Assembly (NCBI RefSeq): GCF_002929805.1
Contig: NZ_PJJM01000099.1
Location: 1-51,214, forward strand
Length of the DNA: 51,214 nt
Origin: Cryobacterium sp. Y50
GTDB taxonomy: Bacteria; Actinomycetota; Actinomycetes; Actinomycetales; Microbacteriaceae
Reading direction: 5' to 3'
A program made the position numbers and the translations under genes. The notes beneath the pieces are model-generated. The model was not told the origin of the DNA, did no database searches, and saw only the letters and a program-made list of their open reading frames with translations. Below, in pieces: positions 17,071-26,651 of this stretch (position 1 is the stretch's first letter; each line of letters starts with the position of its first letter).

Positions 17071-18306
17071 CTAGACCGAACGGAACGCGACGACGGCGTT
17101 GTGACCGCCGAAGCCGAAGGAGTTGCTCAGGGCGAGCAAGTCTCCGGCGGGCAGCGTGCGCGGCGTCGTCACGACATCGAGCGGAATTTCCGGGTCTTGT
17201 GTCGTGAGGTTGATCGTCGGCGGCGCGGTGCGCTCGGCGAGTGCCTTGACCGTGAAGAACGCCTCAAGGGCGCCCGCACCACCGAGTAGGTGACCGGTCG
17301 ACGCCTTGGTGGCCGACACCGGGATACCGTCGAGAAGATCTCCGAAGACCCGCTTGAGGGCGTTATATTCGGCAATGTCACCGACCGGAGTACTGGTGGC
17401 GTGGACGTTGATATGGGATACATCAGCAAGCGTGGCGCCGGCGTTTTGAACGGTCGATACCATGGCACGGGCGGCTGCTGCGCCCTCTGGGTCCGGCGCG
17501 GTCACGTGGTAGGCGTCGCTGTTGACGACTCCGCCGACGAGCTCGGCATAAATGTGGGCGCCACGCGCCTTGGCGTGCTCTTCGGTTTCAATGACGAGTG
17601 CGGCAGCCCCTTCGCCGAGTACGAAACCGTCGCGGGTGACGTCATAAGGCCGGCTCGCTGTTGCCGGGTCCTCATTACGCGTGGAGAGCGCGTGCATGGC
17701 GGCGAAGGAGGCGATGGGCAGCGGGTGGATCGCGGCCTCGGAGCCACCGGCGATGACGATGTCGGCAAGCCCGGCCTGCAAACGGTTGTAGGCGTTGACC
17801 AGGGCCTCCGTGCTCGAAGCGCAGGCGGAGACCACGGTGGTGATGCCGGCGCGGGCGTGCAGGTCCATGCCGATAGTCGATCCGGGGCCATTCGGCATGA
17901 GCATCGGCACTGTCATCGGCAGTACGCGGCGCGGGCCGCGTTCGCGCAGGGTATCCCAGGCGTCGAGCAAGGTCCAGACTCCACCGATTCCGGTGGCCCA
18001 GTCTACGGCGAGGCGCTCAGGTTCGACCTCGGGGGCGCCGGCATCCGCCCAAGCCTCACGCCCGGCGATGAGCGCGAACTGGCTGGACGGGTCTAGGCGT
18101 TTGACTTCAAAGCGCTGCAACACGTCTGCGGTCTTCACGCGGGCTTGTGCGGCAAAAGTTACGGGGATCGCCGTTTCGGCGACCCAAGCCTGTTCAAGGG
18201 TGGTGGTTCCCGATTCGCCGGCCAGCAGGGCCGTCCAGGTGTCGACTGCCGTGCCGCCCAGCGGCGTGGTGGCACCGATACCGGTGATAACGATTTTCTT
18301 GGTCAT
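17071..18306 (-). CDS. fabF: Beta-ketoacyl-ACP synthase II
   Basis: This enzyme catalyses malonyl-ACP condensation in the elongation steps of fatty-acid synthesis. The 411-residue protein has the Cys-His-His triad: Cys162 in SACASSTEAL, His302 in NVHATSTPVGD and His339 in ASTGHLLGGAGALEA, with Lys334 preceding. The start ATG 18304-18306 follows GGAGAG and gives the normal MTKKIVITGIG N-terminus; the longer frame upstream runs into the acpP-fabF hairpin. It is the last gene of fabD-fabH-acpP-fabF, set apart from acpP by 103 bp including a stable hairpin. Confidence 0.97.
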   Translation of the reverse strand: MTKKIVITGIGATTPLGGTAVDTWTALLAGESGTTTLEQAWVAETAIPVTFAAQARVKTADVLQRFEVKRLDPSSQFALIAGREAWADAGAPEVEPERLAVDWATGIGGVWTLLDAWDTLRERGPRRVLPMTVPMLMPNGPGSTIGMDLHARAGITTVVSACASSTEALVNAYNRLQAGLADIVIAGGSEAAIHPLPIASFAAMHALSTRNEDPATASRPYDVTRDGFVLGEGAAALVIETEEHAKARGAHIYAELVGGVVNSDAYHVTAPDPEGAAAARAMVSTVQNAGATLADVSHINVHATSTPVGDIAEYNALKRVFGDLLDGIPVSATKASTGHLLGGAGALEAFFTVKALAERTAPPTINLTTQDPEIPLDVVTTPRTLPAGDLLALSNSFGFGGHNAVVAFRSV

Positions 18307-18365
18307 AAGTCCACTCTCCAGGGAACGACAAACGAGTGGGCTGGCGCGATCTGCCACCAGCCCAA

Positions 18366-18400
18366 TGAACAGGTCGGCCGTTTTCCGGCCGACCTGTTCA
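18366..18400 (-). terminator. Intercistronic hairpin between acpP and fabF
   Basis: TGAACAGGTCGGCCG (18366-18380) pairs perfectly with 18386-18400 around the loop TTTTC (plus-strand reading). It begins ten bases past the acpP stop codon. No T-run follows on the minus strand, so it may work as a partial terminator or an mRNA-stabilising element that lifts acpP message over fabF. Confidence 0.75.
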
Positions 18401-18409
18401 GGATCGGGC

Positions 18410-18658
18410 TTAGTCCTGTGCCTTTACGATGAACTCGACGGCGTCGCCGACGGTCTTGAGGTTTTTGACCTCTTCGTCGGGGATCTTCACGTCGAACTTC
18501 TCTTCTGCGTTGACGACAATGGTCATCATCGAGATGGAGTCGATGTCCAGATCATCGGTGAACGACTTGCCGAGCTCAACAGTGTCGGTTGCAATGCCGG
18601 TCTCATCGTTGATGAGATCGGCCAGGCCGGTCAGAACTTCTTCGGTGGACAGTGCCAT
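18410..18658 (-). CDS. acpP: Acyl carrier protein
   Basis: An 82-residue acidic four-helix carrier that holds growing acyl chains on 4'-phosphopantetheine. The attachment serine is Ser41 in DLDIDSISMM, the actinobacterial version of the DSL motif. The start ATG 18656-18658 is preceded by AAGGAG. It lies 59 bp after fabH and is followed by the strong hairpin. Confidence 0.97.
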   Translation of the reverse strand: MALSTEEVLTGLADLINDETGIATDTVELGKSFTDDLDIDSISMMTIVVNAEEKFDVKIPDEEVKNLKTVGDAVEFIVKAQD

Positions 18659-18717
18659 GTTTTTTCTCCTTGAGGGGTGTCTCAGTTGACCGAGATCTAG
18701 TTTAGGGGGTGGGTTGG

Positions 18718-19734
18718 TTAGGGCAGCACAATGACTTGCGCGCCGAACACGAGTCCGGCACCAAAGCCGATCTGCAGTGCGAGGCCGCCGCTGAGCTCTG
18801 GGTGTTCCTCAAGCAGGCGGTGGGTGGCCAGGGGAATGGATGCGGAGGACGTGTTGCCGGTCGTGGCGACATCGCGGGCGATGACGACGGACTCCGACAG
18901 TTTGAGCTGCTTGGCGAACTCGTCGATGATTCGCATGTTGGCCTGGTGGGGAATGAATGCAGCGAGGTCGGCGCTTTCGATACCAGCGACTTCGAGGGCC
19001 TTCTTGGCCACCTTCGCCATGTCCCAGACGGCCCAACGGAAAACCGCGGGACCTTCCTGGCGCAGGGTGGGCCAGGCGACTTCACCGCGGCGGTATTCCT
19101 GCAGCGTGTGGTCCATTTGGATCGTCTCGGCTTTGGACCCGTCGGAGCCCCACACCGTGGTGGAGATGCCGGGGTAGTCGCTCGGGCCGATCACGACCGC
19201 GCCCGCACCGTCGCCGAGCAGAAAGGAGATGCTTCGATCGGTGGGGTCGACGAGGTCGGAAAGTTTCTCCGCGCCGATGACGAGCGCGTAGTGTGCGGCA
19301 CCGGTGCGAATCAGCGCGTCGGCCTGGGCCACGGCGTACGCGTAGCCCGCGCACGCCGCGTTAATGTCATAGGCTGCGGCCGGATTGGTACCCACACGAT
19401 CGGCAACAATGGCGGCGACCGACGGCGTCTGCCGGATGTTGCTGATGGTCGCGACGATCACGGCATCGATGAGCGCTGGGTCGATGCCGCTGCGCTCGAT
19501 GGCTTCGCGGGCGGCATCCGTTGCCAAGTCGATGGCATTGATGTCCCGACTGGCCCGGGTGCGGGTGATAATACCGGTGCGCTGCTGAATCCACTCGTCA
19601 GAGGAATCAATTGCCTCGACAAGTTCGTCGTTGGGTACAACGAGGTCACCACGGGCGGCACCGACCGACAGGATCCGGGTGTACTGCGGTCCGTGGGACT
19701 GCTTAAGTGTTGGCTTGGTCATTGTCTCTTTCAT
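18718..19734 (-). CDS. fabH: Beta-ketoacyl-ACP synthase III
   Basis: FabH starts fatty-acid synthesis by condensing an acyl-CoA primer with malonyl-ACP; in actinobacteria branched primers are usual. The triad is complete: Cys128 in NAACAGYAYA, His263 in IPHQANMRII and Asn294 in TGNTSSAS. Start is either ATG 19732-19734 (used here, 338 residues) or ATG 19720-19722, four codons in; neither has a good Shine-Dalgarno, and the gene begins 8 bp after the fabD stop, so translation is probably coupled. A much longer in-frame extension overlaps fabD and is not real. Confidence 0.95.
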   Translation of the reverse strand: MKETMTKPTLKQSHGPQYTRILSVGAARGDLVVPNDELVEAIDSSDEWIQQRTGIITRTRASRDINAIDLATDAAREAIERSGIDPALIDAVIVATISNIRQTPSVAAIVADRVGTNPAAAYDINAACAGYAYAVAQADALIRTGAAHYALVIGAEKLSDLVDPTDRSISFLLGDGAGAVVIGPSDYPGISTTVWGSDGSKAETIQMDHTLQEYRRGEVAWPTLRQEGPAVFRWAVWDMAKVAKKALEVAGIESADLAAFIPHQANMRIIDEFAKQLKLSESVVIARDVATTGNTSSASIPLATHRLLEEHPELSGGLALQIGFGAGLVFGAQVIVLP

Positions 19735-19742
19735 CACATTCA

Positions 19743-20660
19743 CTACTGCTGGTCGATCATGGCCCAGGCGGCGGGCAGGTCGTCCGGGGTCTTGATGGCG
19801 ACGCTCGGGACGCCCTTCAGGCCTCGTTTCGCGAGACCGACGAGGGCGCCGGCGGGTGCAACCTCGATGATTCCGGTGACTCCCGCCGCAGCGAAAGCCC
19901 CCATGCACTTGTCCCACCGTACCGGCGAAGACACCTGACCCACGAGCAGGTCCATAAAGTGGTTGCCTTCGGTTACCTGGCCCCCGTCACGATTGGTCCA
20001 GATGGGGAGGGTGGGGTCGGTGGGCGTGAGCGACTCGGCGACCACGGTCATCCGTGCTACGGCTGGCTGCATATAGCGCGTATGGAATGCGCCGGCGACC
20101 TGAAGCGGAATGACTCGGGCCCGGTGCGGGGGAGCCGCGGCAAGTTCGGCAAGAGCGTCGAGCGCCCCGGCGACGACGATCTGACCGCTGCCGTTAAAGT
20201 TGGCGGGTTCGAGGCCGAGCTCGGCTGTTCGGGTGAGCAATTCGGTTTCGTCTGCACCGATCACGGCGCTCATCCCGGTGGGAACGAGGGCGGAGGCTGC
20301 CTGCATCGCCATGCCACGTTCGCGAACAAATCGCACCGCATCGGCGGTTTTCAGGATGCCGGCACCCGCGGCGGCCGTGAGTTCTCCGACCGAGTGCCCG
20401 GCGATCCCGGCGATACGGTCTTGGCGGCCATCCGCGAGTAGCGCTTCAAGCGTGAGGATACCCGCGGCCACGATGAGGGGCTGGGCAATCGCCGTGTCGC
20501 GGATGGTGTCGGCGTCGCTGACCGTGCCGTGGGTGAGGAGGTCCAGGTCGAGGTCGTCGGAGATCTGCCGGAGGCCTTCACTGAAGGCAGGCAGCGCCAA
20601 CCAGGGTTCGAGAAATCCGGCAGTTTGGGAGCCCTGACCCGGGCAGACGACAACGATCAC
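19743..20660 (-). CDS. fabD: Malonyl-CoA:ACP transacylase
   Basis: FabD loads malonyl groups onto AcpP. The 305-residue protein starts IVVVCPGQGSQTAGF and has the nucleophile Ser90 in AGHSVGELTAAA and the catalytic histidine in AGAFHTRYM near residue 193. The start is GTG 20658-20660 with only a weak GGAA-type ribosome-binding site. It is the first gene of the fab operon. The 149 bp upstream contain a 14-bp repeat array that may bind the regulator FasR. Confidence 0.96.
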   Translation of the reverse strand: MIVVVCPGQGSQTAGFLEPWLALPAFSEGLRQISDDLDLDLLTHGTVSDADTIRDTAIAQPLIVAAGILTLEALLADGRQDRIAGIAGHSVGELTAAAGAGILKTADAVRFVRERGMAMQAASALVPTGMSAVIGADETELLTRTAELGLEPANFNGSGQIVVAGALDALAELAAAPPHRARVIPLQVAGAFHTRYMQPAVARMTVVAESLTPTDPTLPIWTNRDGGQVTEGNHFMDLLVGQVSSPVRWDKCMGAFAAAGVTGIIEVAPAGALVGLAKRGLKGVPSVAIKTPDDLPAAWAMIDQQ

Positions 20661-20730
20661 TTAGCTAGTATTCCAATCTGATGACGCAAATGTATGTACA
20701 GACGGTACTGAGTATTCTGGGAACCTTTGT

Positions 20731-20786
20731 AGATTCCTGCAATTAGATTCTTGCAGGCAGATTCCACGGGGAGTGATTCCGATTCC
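20731..20786 (-). promoter_or_regulatory. Array of GATTC repeats upstream of fabD, candidate operator
   Basis: GATTC occurs five times, starting at 20732, 20746, 20760, 20775 and 20781. The first two copies share the longer core AGATTCyTGCA and the first three are exactly 14 bp apart. The array lies 70-125 bp upstream of the fabD start. On the minus strand a possible promoter follows it: TTGCAG near 20741, then AATACT near 20715-20710. Nearby FasR is the obvious candidate to bind here; the assignment is inference. Confidence 0.4.
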
Positions 20787-20809
20787 TCAGCTCGTGATCG
20801 ATGCTGCGA

Positions 20810-22297
20810 TCATTCCCGGCCCTGGCTCGATTCAGAAGACGCCGCGTCGACCTCCGGTCGGGTGTCGGCTACGACGCTCATTCCACGCTCGCCCCGGTAA
20901 CGCCACAAGCCAATACCCACGAGCATCCCGGCCAGCATGAGGGACAGCCCGAGAGATTCCCGCGTTGCCGGGATGATCAACATGCCCACGAGTAGGGCGA
21001 GGATGCTGAGGATTGCGAACCACGTGAGATAGGGGAATAACCACATCTTGAGCGAGAGCGCCTTGGCGGCATCTGGTCCCATGCGACGGCGCAGGATCAA
21101 CTGCGAGGCCGCAATCACGAGCCAGACGAACAGGGCGATGGCACCGGAGGTATTCACCAGGAACAGGAATACGGTGTCGGGGGCCACGTAGTTGAGACCG
21201 ACGGTCACAAACCCAACGATGGTCGAGGCGAGCACCGCGCTGCGCGGCACCCCCCGGGCAGAGATCTTTTCCCAGGAGCGGGGAGCATCTCCGCGCGTCG
21301 AGAGCGAGAACAACATCCGGCTGGCGGTGTAGAGGCCAGAGTTGAGACACGACAACACGGAGGTGAGCACGATCACGTCCATGATCGTGCCCGCACCGGG
21401 AATCCCGTAGAGCTCGATGGCCGCCACATACGGACTCTTCGCGACGGAGGCGCTGTCCCAAGGCAGCAGGGTGACGACAACAGCGATCGAGCCGATATAG
21501 AAGATCAGGATTCGCCACACGGTCGACCGGACGGCTTGCCGAACAGCGGCCACGGGGTTTTGCGATTCACCGGCTGCGATCGTCGCGATCTCGGCGCCGA
21601 AGAAGGAAAAGACGACCACGAGCACTCCACCGAGTACCGCTCCGGCACCGTTGGGGAAGAATCCGCCGCGATTAGTGAGGTTGTCGAAACCAGGCGCAGC
21701 CACACCGGGCATGAACCCGAGGATCGCCACGATGCCAAGCACCAGGAAGACAGCAATGGCCGCGACCTTGATCGAGGCGAACCAAAATTCGAACTCCCCA
21801 AACGATTTCACCGAGGCCACATTCGTGAGAGTGAGAAGCACCATGAGCAGGAGAGCCCATACCCATTGATCGACCTCGGGCACCCACCGATGCACGATTG
21901 CTGCACCCGCGGTTGCCTCGATCCCGAGGACGATGATCCAAAACCAGGCGTATAGCCAGCCGATGCTGAACCCGGCCCAGCGGCCGAGAGCTCGATCGGC
22001 GTAGGCGGAGAACGAGCCGGTTTCCGGGCTTGCCGCCGCCATCTCGCCGAGCATGCGCATCACCAGGATTACTACTAGGCCCGCGGCGGCGTAGGCGACA
22101 AGAATTCCAGGGCCCGCTTGCTGGATCGCCGCTCCGGAACCCACGAACAGACCGGCTCCGATGACTCCCGCTATCGCGATCATCGAGAGGTGACGGGGTT
22201 TGAGGCTACGGGTCAGTTCGCGAGCCTGCGTCGCGACGCTGGCGGCTCCTGTCGGTTTCTCAGCACCTTCGGTCGCGGTTTTCTGGGATGGCGGCAT
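20810..22297 (-). CDS. Amino-acid permease of the APC superfamily (GABA/amino-acid transporter type)
   Basis: A 495-residue transporter with 12 hydrophobic segments. The signature GVIGAGLFVGSG follows the first helix start (LKPRHLSMIAI, about 29-39), and EMAAASPETGSFSAYADRAL is the consensus loop after helix 2. These features place it with the AAT/GabP/AnsP group of proton-coupled amino-acid permeases; the substrate cannot be fixed. Start ATG 22295-22297 follows TTGGAG; a TTG four codons upstream is less likely. It sits between fasR and fabD on the same strand, where related genomes have no permease, so it may be an insertion. It has 185 bp of its own upstream sequence. Confidence 0.9.
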   Translation of the reverse strand: MPPSQKTATEGAEKPTGAASVATQARELTRSLKPRHLSMIAIAGVIGAGLFVGSGAAIQQAGPGILVAYAAAGLVVILVMRMLGEMAAASPETGSFSAYADRALGRWAGFSIGWLYAWFWIIVLGIEATAGAAIVHRWVPEVDQWVWALLLMVLLTLTNVASVKSFGEFEFWFASIKVAAIAVFLVLGIVAILGFMPGVAAPGFDNLTNRGGFFPNGAGAVLGGVLVVVFSFFGAEIATIAAGESQNPVAAVRQAVRSTVWRILIFYIGSIAVVVTLLPWDSASVAKSPYVAAIELYGIPGAGTIMDVIVLTSVLSCLNSGLYTASRMLFSLSTRGDAPRSWEKISARGVPRSAVLASTIVGFVTVGLNYVAPDTVFLFLVNTSGAIALFVWLVIAASQLILRRRMGPDAAKALSLKMWLFPYLTWFAILSILALLVGMLIIPATRESLGLSLMLAGMLVGIGLWRYRGERGMSVVADTRPEVDAASSESSQGRE

Positions 22298-22482
22298 GAC
22301 ACGCTCCAAGTCTGAATACGGTCAACTCTGATCTCACCCGCGACGAGTGACAACCATGGCAACGGATGCCGGTGTAACGACGAGGCTCACCAAGTCGTTT
22401 CTCAGGTTGAGGGGGCGACACGACGACGTGACGACCGGATAACACCCTATACCCCCGCGTGTCAGGTAATCGTGGGATGTGC

Positions 22483-23685
22483 TTAGCGGCGGCGGCTGGA
22501 ACCATCGTGGTCGCTGATCGAACCGATGATCAGCGCAGACTGCAAAATGAGCGCTTCGCGGGCCCCCGTGGCGTCGTAGCCGATCACTTCGGACACTCGT
22601 TTCAGGCGGTACCGCACGGTGTTGGGATGTACGAAGAGTTCACGCGCGGTTGCCTCCAGGGAGCGGCCATTGTCGAGGTAGCACCACAGGGTGGTGAGTA
22701 GCTCGGTCGAGTGCGCTTGCAGGGGCCGATAGATACGATGTATGAGCGTGGCGCGTGCCAGCGGATCACCGGCCAGGGCACGCTCAGGGAGCAGATCATC
22801 GGCCTGCACCGGCCGTGGGGCGTTGCGCCACGAACGAGCGACGGCAAAACCAGCCAGCGCTGCTTTTGCACTCTTCGACGCGTCCACGAGGTTGGGCACC
22901 TCGTGCCCGAGCACCAAATGTCCCGGCCCGAAGATGGGCTCGAGGGCCATGGCGATCTCCATGAAGGTCAGCGCGGACGCTGTGCCGACGTCCTCGCTGT
23001 CGACCGGTGCCGGGCGTGCGCGCCCGATCACGAGCACGAGCCGGTTCCCCTGCACACCGATGAGCACGTCGGCCGCCATGTGGCGCGCGGCGCGGCGCAA
23101 CTGGTCGACGTCGAGCATCTGCGGTGTGGTACCGACGAGCACACAGACCTCCCCATGACCGTGCCAGCCGAGGGCGGCGATACGACTAGGCAGCTCGTCG
23201 TCATACTCACCGCTGAGGATGGAATCAACGACGAGAGCTTCAAGCCGCGCGTCCCAGAGGCCGCGCGCCTCGGCGGCGCGCGCGTAGACATCCGCTGCCC
23301 CGAAGGCAATCTCGCGAGAGTAGAGCAGGATCGCTTCCCGGAGAGACTCTCCACCGTCCTTGACGCGTTCCTCGACGACCTCGACGGTCACTCGAATGAG
23401 CTGCAACGTCTGCTGCAGGCTTACCGAGCGCAGCAGCTCGCGAGGAGCGGCGCCGAAGACGTCCGCGGCGATCCACGGGGTTGACCGCGGGTCGTCGAAC
23501 CACGAAATGAAGCTCGTGATTCCGGCCTGGGCCACCAGGCCGACGGCGGACCGCCGCCCTGGTGGCATATCGCCGTACCAAGACAGCGTGTCTTCGAGTC
23601 GTTTCAGCGTCTGCGTGGACAACTCACCAGAGATGGTGCGCAGCCAGTTGAGAGTCTGCTCTTTCGTCTTGGGCGCCGGTGCCAC
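22483..23685 (-). CDS. fasR: PucR/CdaR-type regulator, probable fatty-acid synthesis activator FasR
   Basis: A 400-residue regulator with a GGDEF-like middle region (ARHMAADVLIGVQGNRLVLV, about 210-230) and the C-terminal PucR helix-turn-helix, LEATARELFVHPNTVRYRLK (about 350-369). In Streptomyces coelicolor the gene in this place, FasR, activates fabD-fabH-acpP-fabF, and M. tuberculosis Rv2242 has the same position between aceE and fabD. Here the start (GTG 23683-23685) is only 5 bp from the aceE stop with GAGAGC as ribosome-binding site, so it is probably co-transcribed with aceE. The function is by synteny and family. Confidence 0.85.
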   Translation of the reverse strand: MAPAPKTKEQTLNWLRTISGELSTQTLKRLEDTLSWYGDMPPGRRSAVGLVAQAGITSFISWFDDPRSTPWIAADVFGAAPRELLRSVSLQQTLQLIRVTVEVVEERVKDGGESLREAILLYSREIAFGAADVYARAAEARGLWDARLEALVVDSILSGEYDDELPSRIAALGWHGHGEVCVLVGTTPQMLDVDQLRRAARHMAADVLIGVQGNRLVLVIGRARPAPVDSEDVGTASALTFMEIAMALEPIFGPGHLVLGHEVPNLVDASKSAKAALAGFAVARSWRNAPRPVQADDLLPERALAGDPLARATLIHRIYRPLQAHSTELLTTLWCYLDNGRSLEATARELFVHPNTVRYRLKRVSEVIGYDATGAREALILQSALIIGSISDHDGSSRRR

Positions 23686-23690
23686 TGCTT

Positions 23691-26417
23691 TTAGCTCTCG
23701 CCCCCGGCAGAGCCGGTGGTGCCCGCGCTCACGTCGTGCAGGCGATATTTGGCGATGGCCTGGCCGGCCAGGCTCCGGTCGACCTCGCCGCGGCGGGCGA
23801 GCAGCTCGAGAGTGCGCACCACCATCGACGGGCCGTCGATCTTGAAGAATCGACGTGCTGCCGGGCGGGTGTCCGAGAAGCCGAAGCTGTCAGCGCCGAG
23901 GGTAGCGAAGTCGCTCGGCACGAACTGCCGAATCTGGTCGGGAACGGCGTGCATGAAGTCCGACACGGCCACGAACGGGCCGGCAGCCCCCTCAAGCTTC
24001 GAGGTGACGTACGGAATGCGCGGCTCGTTGTCGGGGTTGAGAAAGTTGTACTCCTCGGCGGCCAGGCCATCGCGACGCAGCTCCGTCCACGACGTGACGG
24101 ACCAGACATCGGCCGAAACGCCCCAGTCGTCGGCGAGAAGCTTCGCAGCTTCCAGCGCCCACGGCACGGCAACACCCGAGCCCAGCAGCTGGGCCTTCGG
24201 TCCATTGACCGTCGATGCGCTCACCCGGTGGATACCGCGCAGAATTCCCGCAATATCAACATCTTCGGGCTCGACGGGCTGCACGGCCGGCTCGTTATAA
24301 ACCGTGATGTAGTACATGACGTTCGGGTCGGCGTGGGCGCCACCGTACATGCGCTCCAGGCCGGCGCGCACGATGTGGCCGATCTCGTAGCCGTAGGCCG
24401 GGTCGTAGGAGACCACGGCCGGGTTGGTCGACGACAGAAGGGGAGAGTGGCCGTCGGCATGCTGCAGGCCCTCTCCGGTCAACGTAGTGCGACCCGCGGT
24501 CGCGCCAATGATAAACCCGCGGGCCATCATGTCACCGGCGGCCCAGAGAGCGTCTCCGGTGCGCTGGAATCCGAACATGGAGTAGAACACGTACACCGGA
24601 ATGAGCGGTTCACCCTGGGTGGCATACGAGGTGCCGACGTTGGTGAATGCTGCAGCAGCGCCGGCCTCATTGATGCCAACGTGCAGGATCTGGCCCTGTG
24701 GGCTCTCCTTATACGAGAGCAGCTGGGCATGGTCAACGGACGTGTAGTGCTGGCCGTTGGGGTTGTAGATCTTGGCGGTGGGGAAGAACGCGTCAATACC
24801 GAAGGTGCGAGCCTCGTCAGGGATGATCGGAACGATGCGGTTGCCAAAGTCTTTGGCTCGCACGAGCTCTTTGAGGAGCCGCACGAATGACATCGTCGTA
24901 GCGATCTCCTGGGTACCGGACCCCTTTTGGGCCACCTTGTAGGTCTCGTCGCCGGGGAGGTTGACCTTGGCGTGCTTGGTGCGACGCTCGGGCAGGTAGC
25001 CGCCGAGCGCACGGCGACGCTCGTGCATGTACGCGATTGCCTCATCCTTGTCGCCGGGAGTGTAGTACGGCGGCAGGTACGGGTTGTCCTCGAGCTGAGC
25101 ATCCGTGATCGGCACGTGCATGCTGTCTCGGAAGGACTTGAGGTTGTCGAGGGTCATCTTTTTCATCTGGTGGGTCGCGTTTCGGCCTTCGAAGCTCGGA
25201 CCGAGGCCGTAGCCCTTGATCGTCTTCGCCAGAATGACTGTGGGCTGGCCCTGGTGCTCGGATGCTGCCTTGAACGCGGCATATACCTTGCGGTAATCGT
25301 GGCCTCCACGCTTGAGATTCCAGACCTCATCGTCGCTGAGGTGTTCGACGAGCTTGAGCGCACGCGGATCACGACCAAAGAAGTTCTCACGCACGTAGGC
25401 GCCGCTCTCGGCCTTGTAGGTCTGGTAGTCGCCGTCGGTCGTGACGTTCATCAGGTTGATCAGGGCGCCATCGACGTCGTTCTTGAGCAGGTTGTCCCAC
25501 TCGCGACCCCAAACGACCTTGATGACGTTCCATCCAGCACCGCGGAAGAAGCTTTCCAGCTCCTGGATGATCTTGCCGTTACCGCGCACCGGGCCATCGA
25601 GGCGCTGCAGGTTGCAGTTGATTACGAAGTTGAGGTTGTCGAGGCCCTCGTTGGCGGCCACCTGAAGCTGGCCGCGACTTTCCACCTCGTCCATTTCGCC
25701 ATCGCCGAGGAACGCCCAGACCTGCTGATCGCTCGCATCCTTGATGCCACGGTTAGTCAGGTAGCGGTTCAACTGCGCTTGGTAGATGGCGTTGATCGGG
25801 CCGAGACCCATCGACACTGTGGGAAACTGCCAAAATTCCGGCATGAGTCGCGGGTGCGGGTACGAAGAGATGCCGTCGGGGGCGTGCGACTTTTCCTGGC
25901 GGAATCCGTCAAGCTGGTTCTCTGTCAGCCGGCCCTCCAGGAAGGCACGCGCATAAGTGCCGGGGGAGGCGTGGCCTTGGATGAAGATCTGATCGCCGCC
26001 GCCTCGGTGGTCCTGACCGCGGAAGAAGTGGTTGAATCCAACTTCATAGAGAGCAGCGGATGATGCATACGTCGCGATGTGCCCGCCGACGGCGATGCCG
26101 GGGCGCTGGGCCCGGTGCACCAGAACGGCAGCGTTCCAGCGAATCCAGGCGCGGTAGCGGCGCTCAATGTCTTCGTCGCCGGGAAAGTCGGGTTCGTTCT
26201 CCGTAGCGATGGTGTTGATGTAGTCCGTCGTCGGTACCATCGGCACGCCGAGGTGCAGCTCCTTCGAGCGCTTCAACAGGCTCAGCATGATCTCGCGCCC
26301 GCGTTCGTGGCCGTGTTCGGCGACGAGCGAATCGAGGGATTGCGACCACTCAGCAGTCTCCTCCGGATCTGAGTCGGCGTTGTTCGTCGAATACGGGTCC
26401 TGGTCGTTGACCGTCAC
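23691..26417 (-). CDS. aceE: Pyruvate dehydrogenase E1 component, homodimeric type
   Basis: A 908-residue thiamine-diphosphate enzyme that decarboxylates pyruvate and acetylates the lipoyl group of E2. The TPP motif GDGEMDE...NLNFVINCN lies around residues 260-290, with the substrate-binding region [17 protein letters not shown] earlier and the C-terminal transketolase-like domain complete. The start is GTG 26415-26417 with GAGAGG upstream. fasR follows immediately. Its partner genes lipB, lipA and the E2 gene are at 46-51 kb of the same window. Confidence 0.97.
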   Translation of the reverse strand: MTVNDQDPYSTNNADSDPEETAEWSQSLDSLVAEHGHERGREIMLSLLKRSKELHLGVPMVPTTDYINTIATENEPDFPGDEDIERRYRAWIRWNAAVLVHRAQRPGIAVGGHIATYASSAALYEVGFNHFFRGQDHRGGGDQIFIQGHASPGTYARAFLEGRLTENQLDGFRQEKSHAPDGISSYPHPRLMPEFWQFPTVSMGLGPINAIYQAQLNRYLTNRGIKDASDQQVWAFLGDGEMDEVESRGQLQVAANEGLDNLNFVINCNLQRLDGPVRGNGKIIQELESFFRGAGWNVIKVVWGREWDNLLKNDVDGALINLMNVTTDGDYQTYKAESGAYVRENFFGRDPRALKLVEHLSDDEVWNLKRGGHDYRKVYAAFKAASEHQGQPTVILAKTIKGYGLGPSFEGRNATHQMKKMTLDNLKSFRDSMHVPITDAQLEDNPYLPPYYTPGDKDEAIAYMHERRRALGGYLPERRTKHAKVNLPGDETYKVAQKGSGTQEIATTMSFVRLLKELVRAKDFGNRIVPIIPDEARTFGIDAFFPTAKIYNPNGQHYTSVDHAQLLSYKESPQGQILHVGINEAGAAAAFTNVGTSYATQGEPLIPVYVFYSMFGFQRTGDALWAAGDMMARGFIIGATAGRTTLTGEGLQHADGHSPLLSSTNPAVVSYDPAYGYEIGHIVRAGLERMYGGAHADPNVMYYITVYNEPAVQPVEPEDVDIAGILRGIHRVSASTVNGPKAQLLGSGVAVPWALEAAKLLADDWGVSADVWSVTSWTELRRDGLAAEEYNFLNPDNEPRIPYVTSKLEGAAGPFVAVSDFMHAVPDQIRQFVPSDFATLGADSFGFSDTRPAARRFFKIDGPSMVVRTLELLARRGEVDRSLAGQAIAKYRLHDVSAGTTGSAGGES

Positions 26418-26651
26418 AGTCGACCTCTCTCTGTGGTTAATGCAGCCTGTGGTTTACGCAGCGATGGTGCTCAGCAGTTTGAACACAACGGTGGCACGTG
26501 CCGTAACAGAGCAGGTTGGATTGCAACCGGCGGCACCACGTAAGCCTACAGATTTCACAACTTATCCGTGCACGGGCATGGCTGATCCAAAATACGCGAC
26601 CGCTGTGACACCGGACATATTACAGAGCTAGAGTGTGTCTCCGGCCAATCC

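Noticed and set aside
22406..22445. GlnR-like spacing upstream of the permease (GTTGA, GACAC, GTGAC, ATAAC at 11-bp steps)
   Set aside because: Only one half-site fits the consensus, unlike the strong site at 45009-45046.
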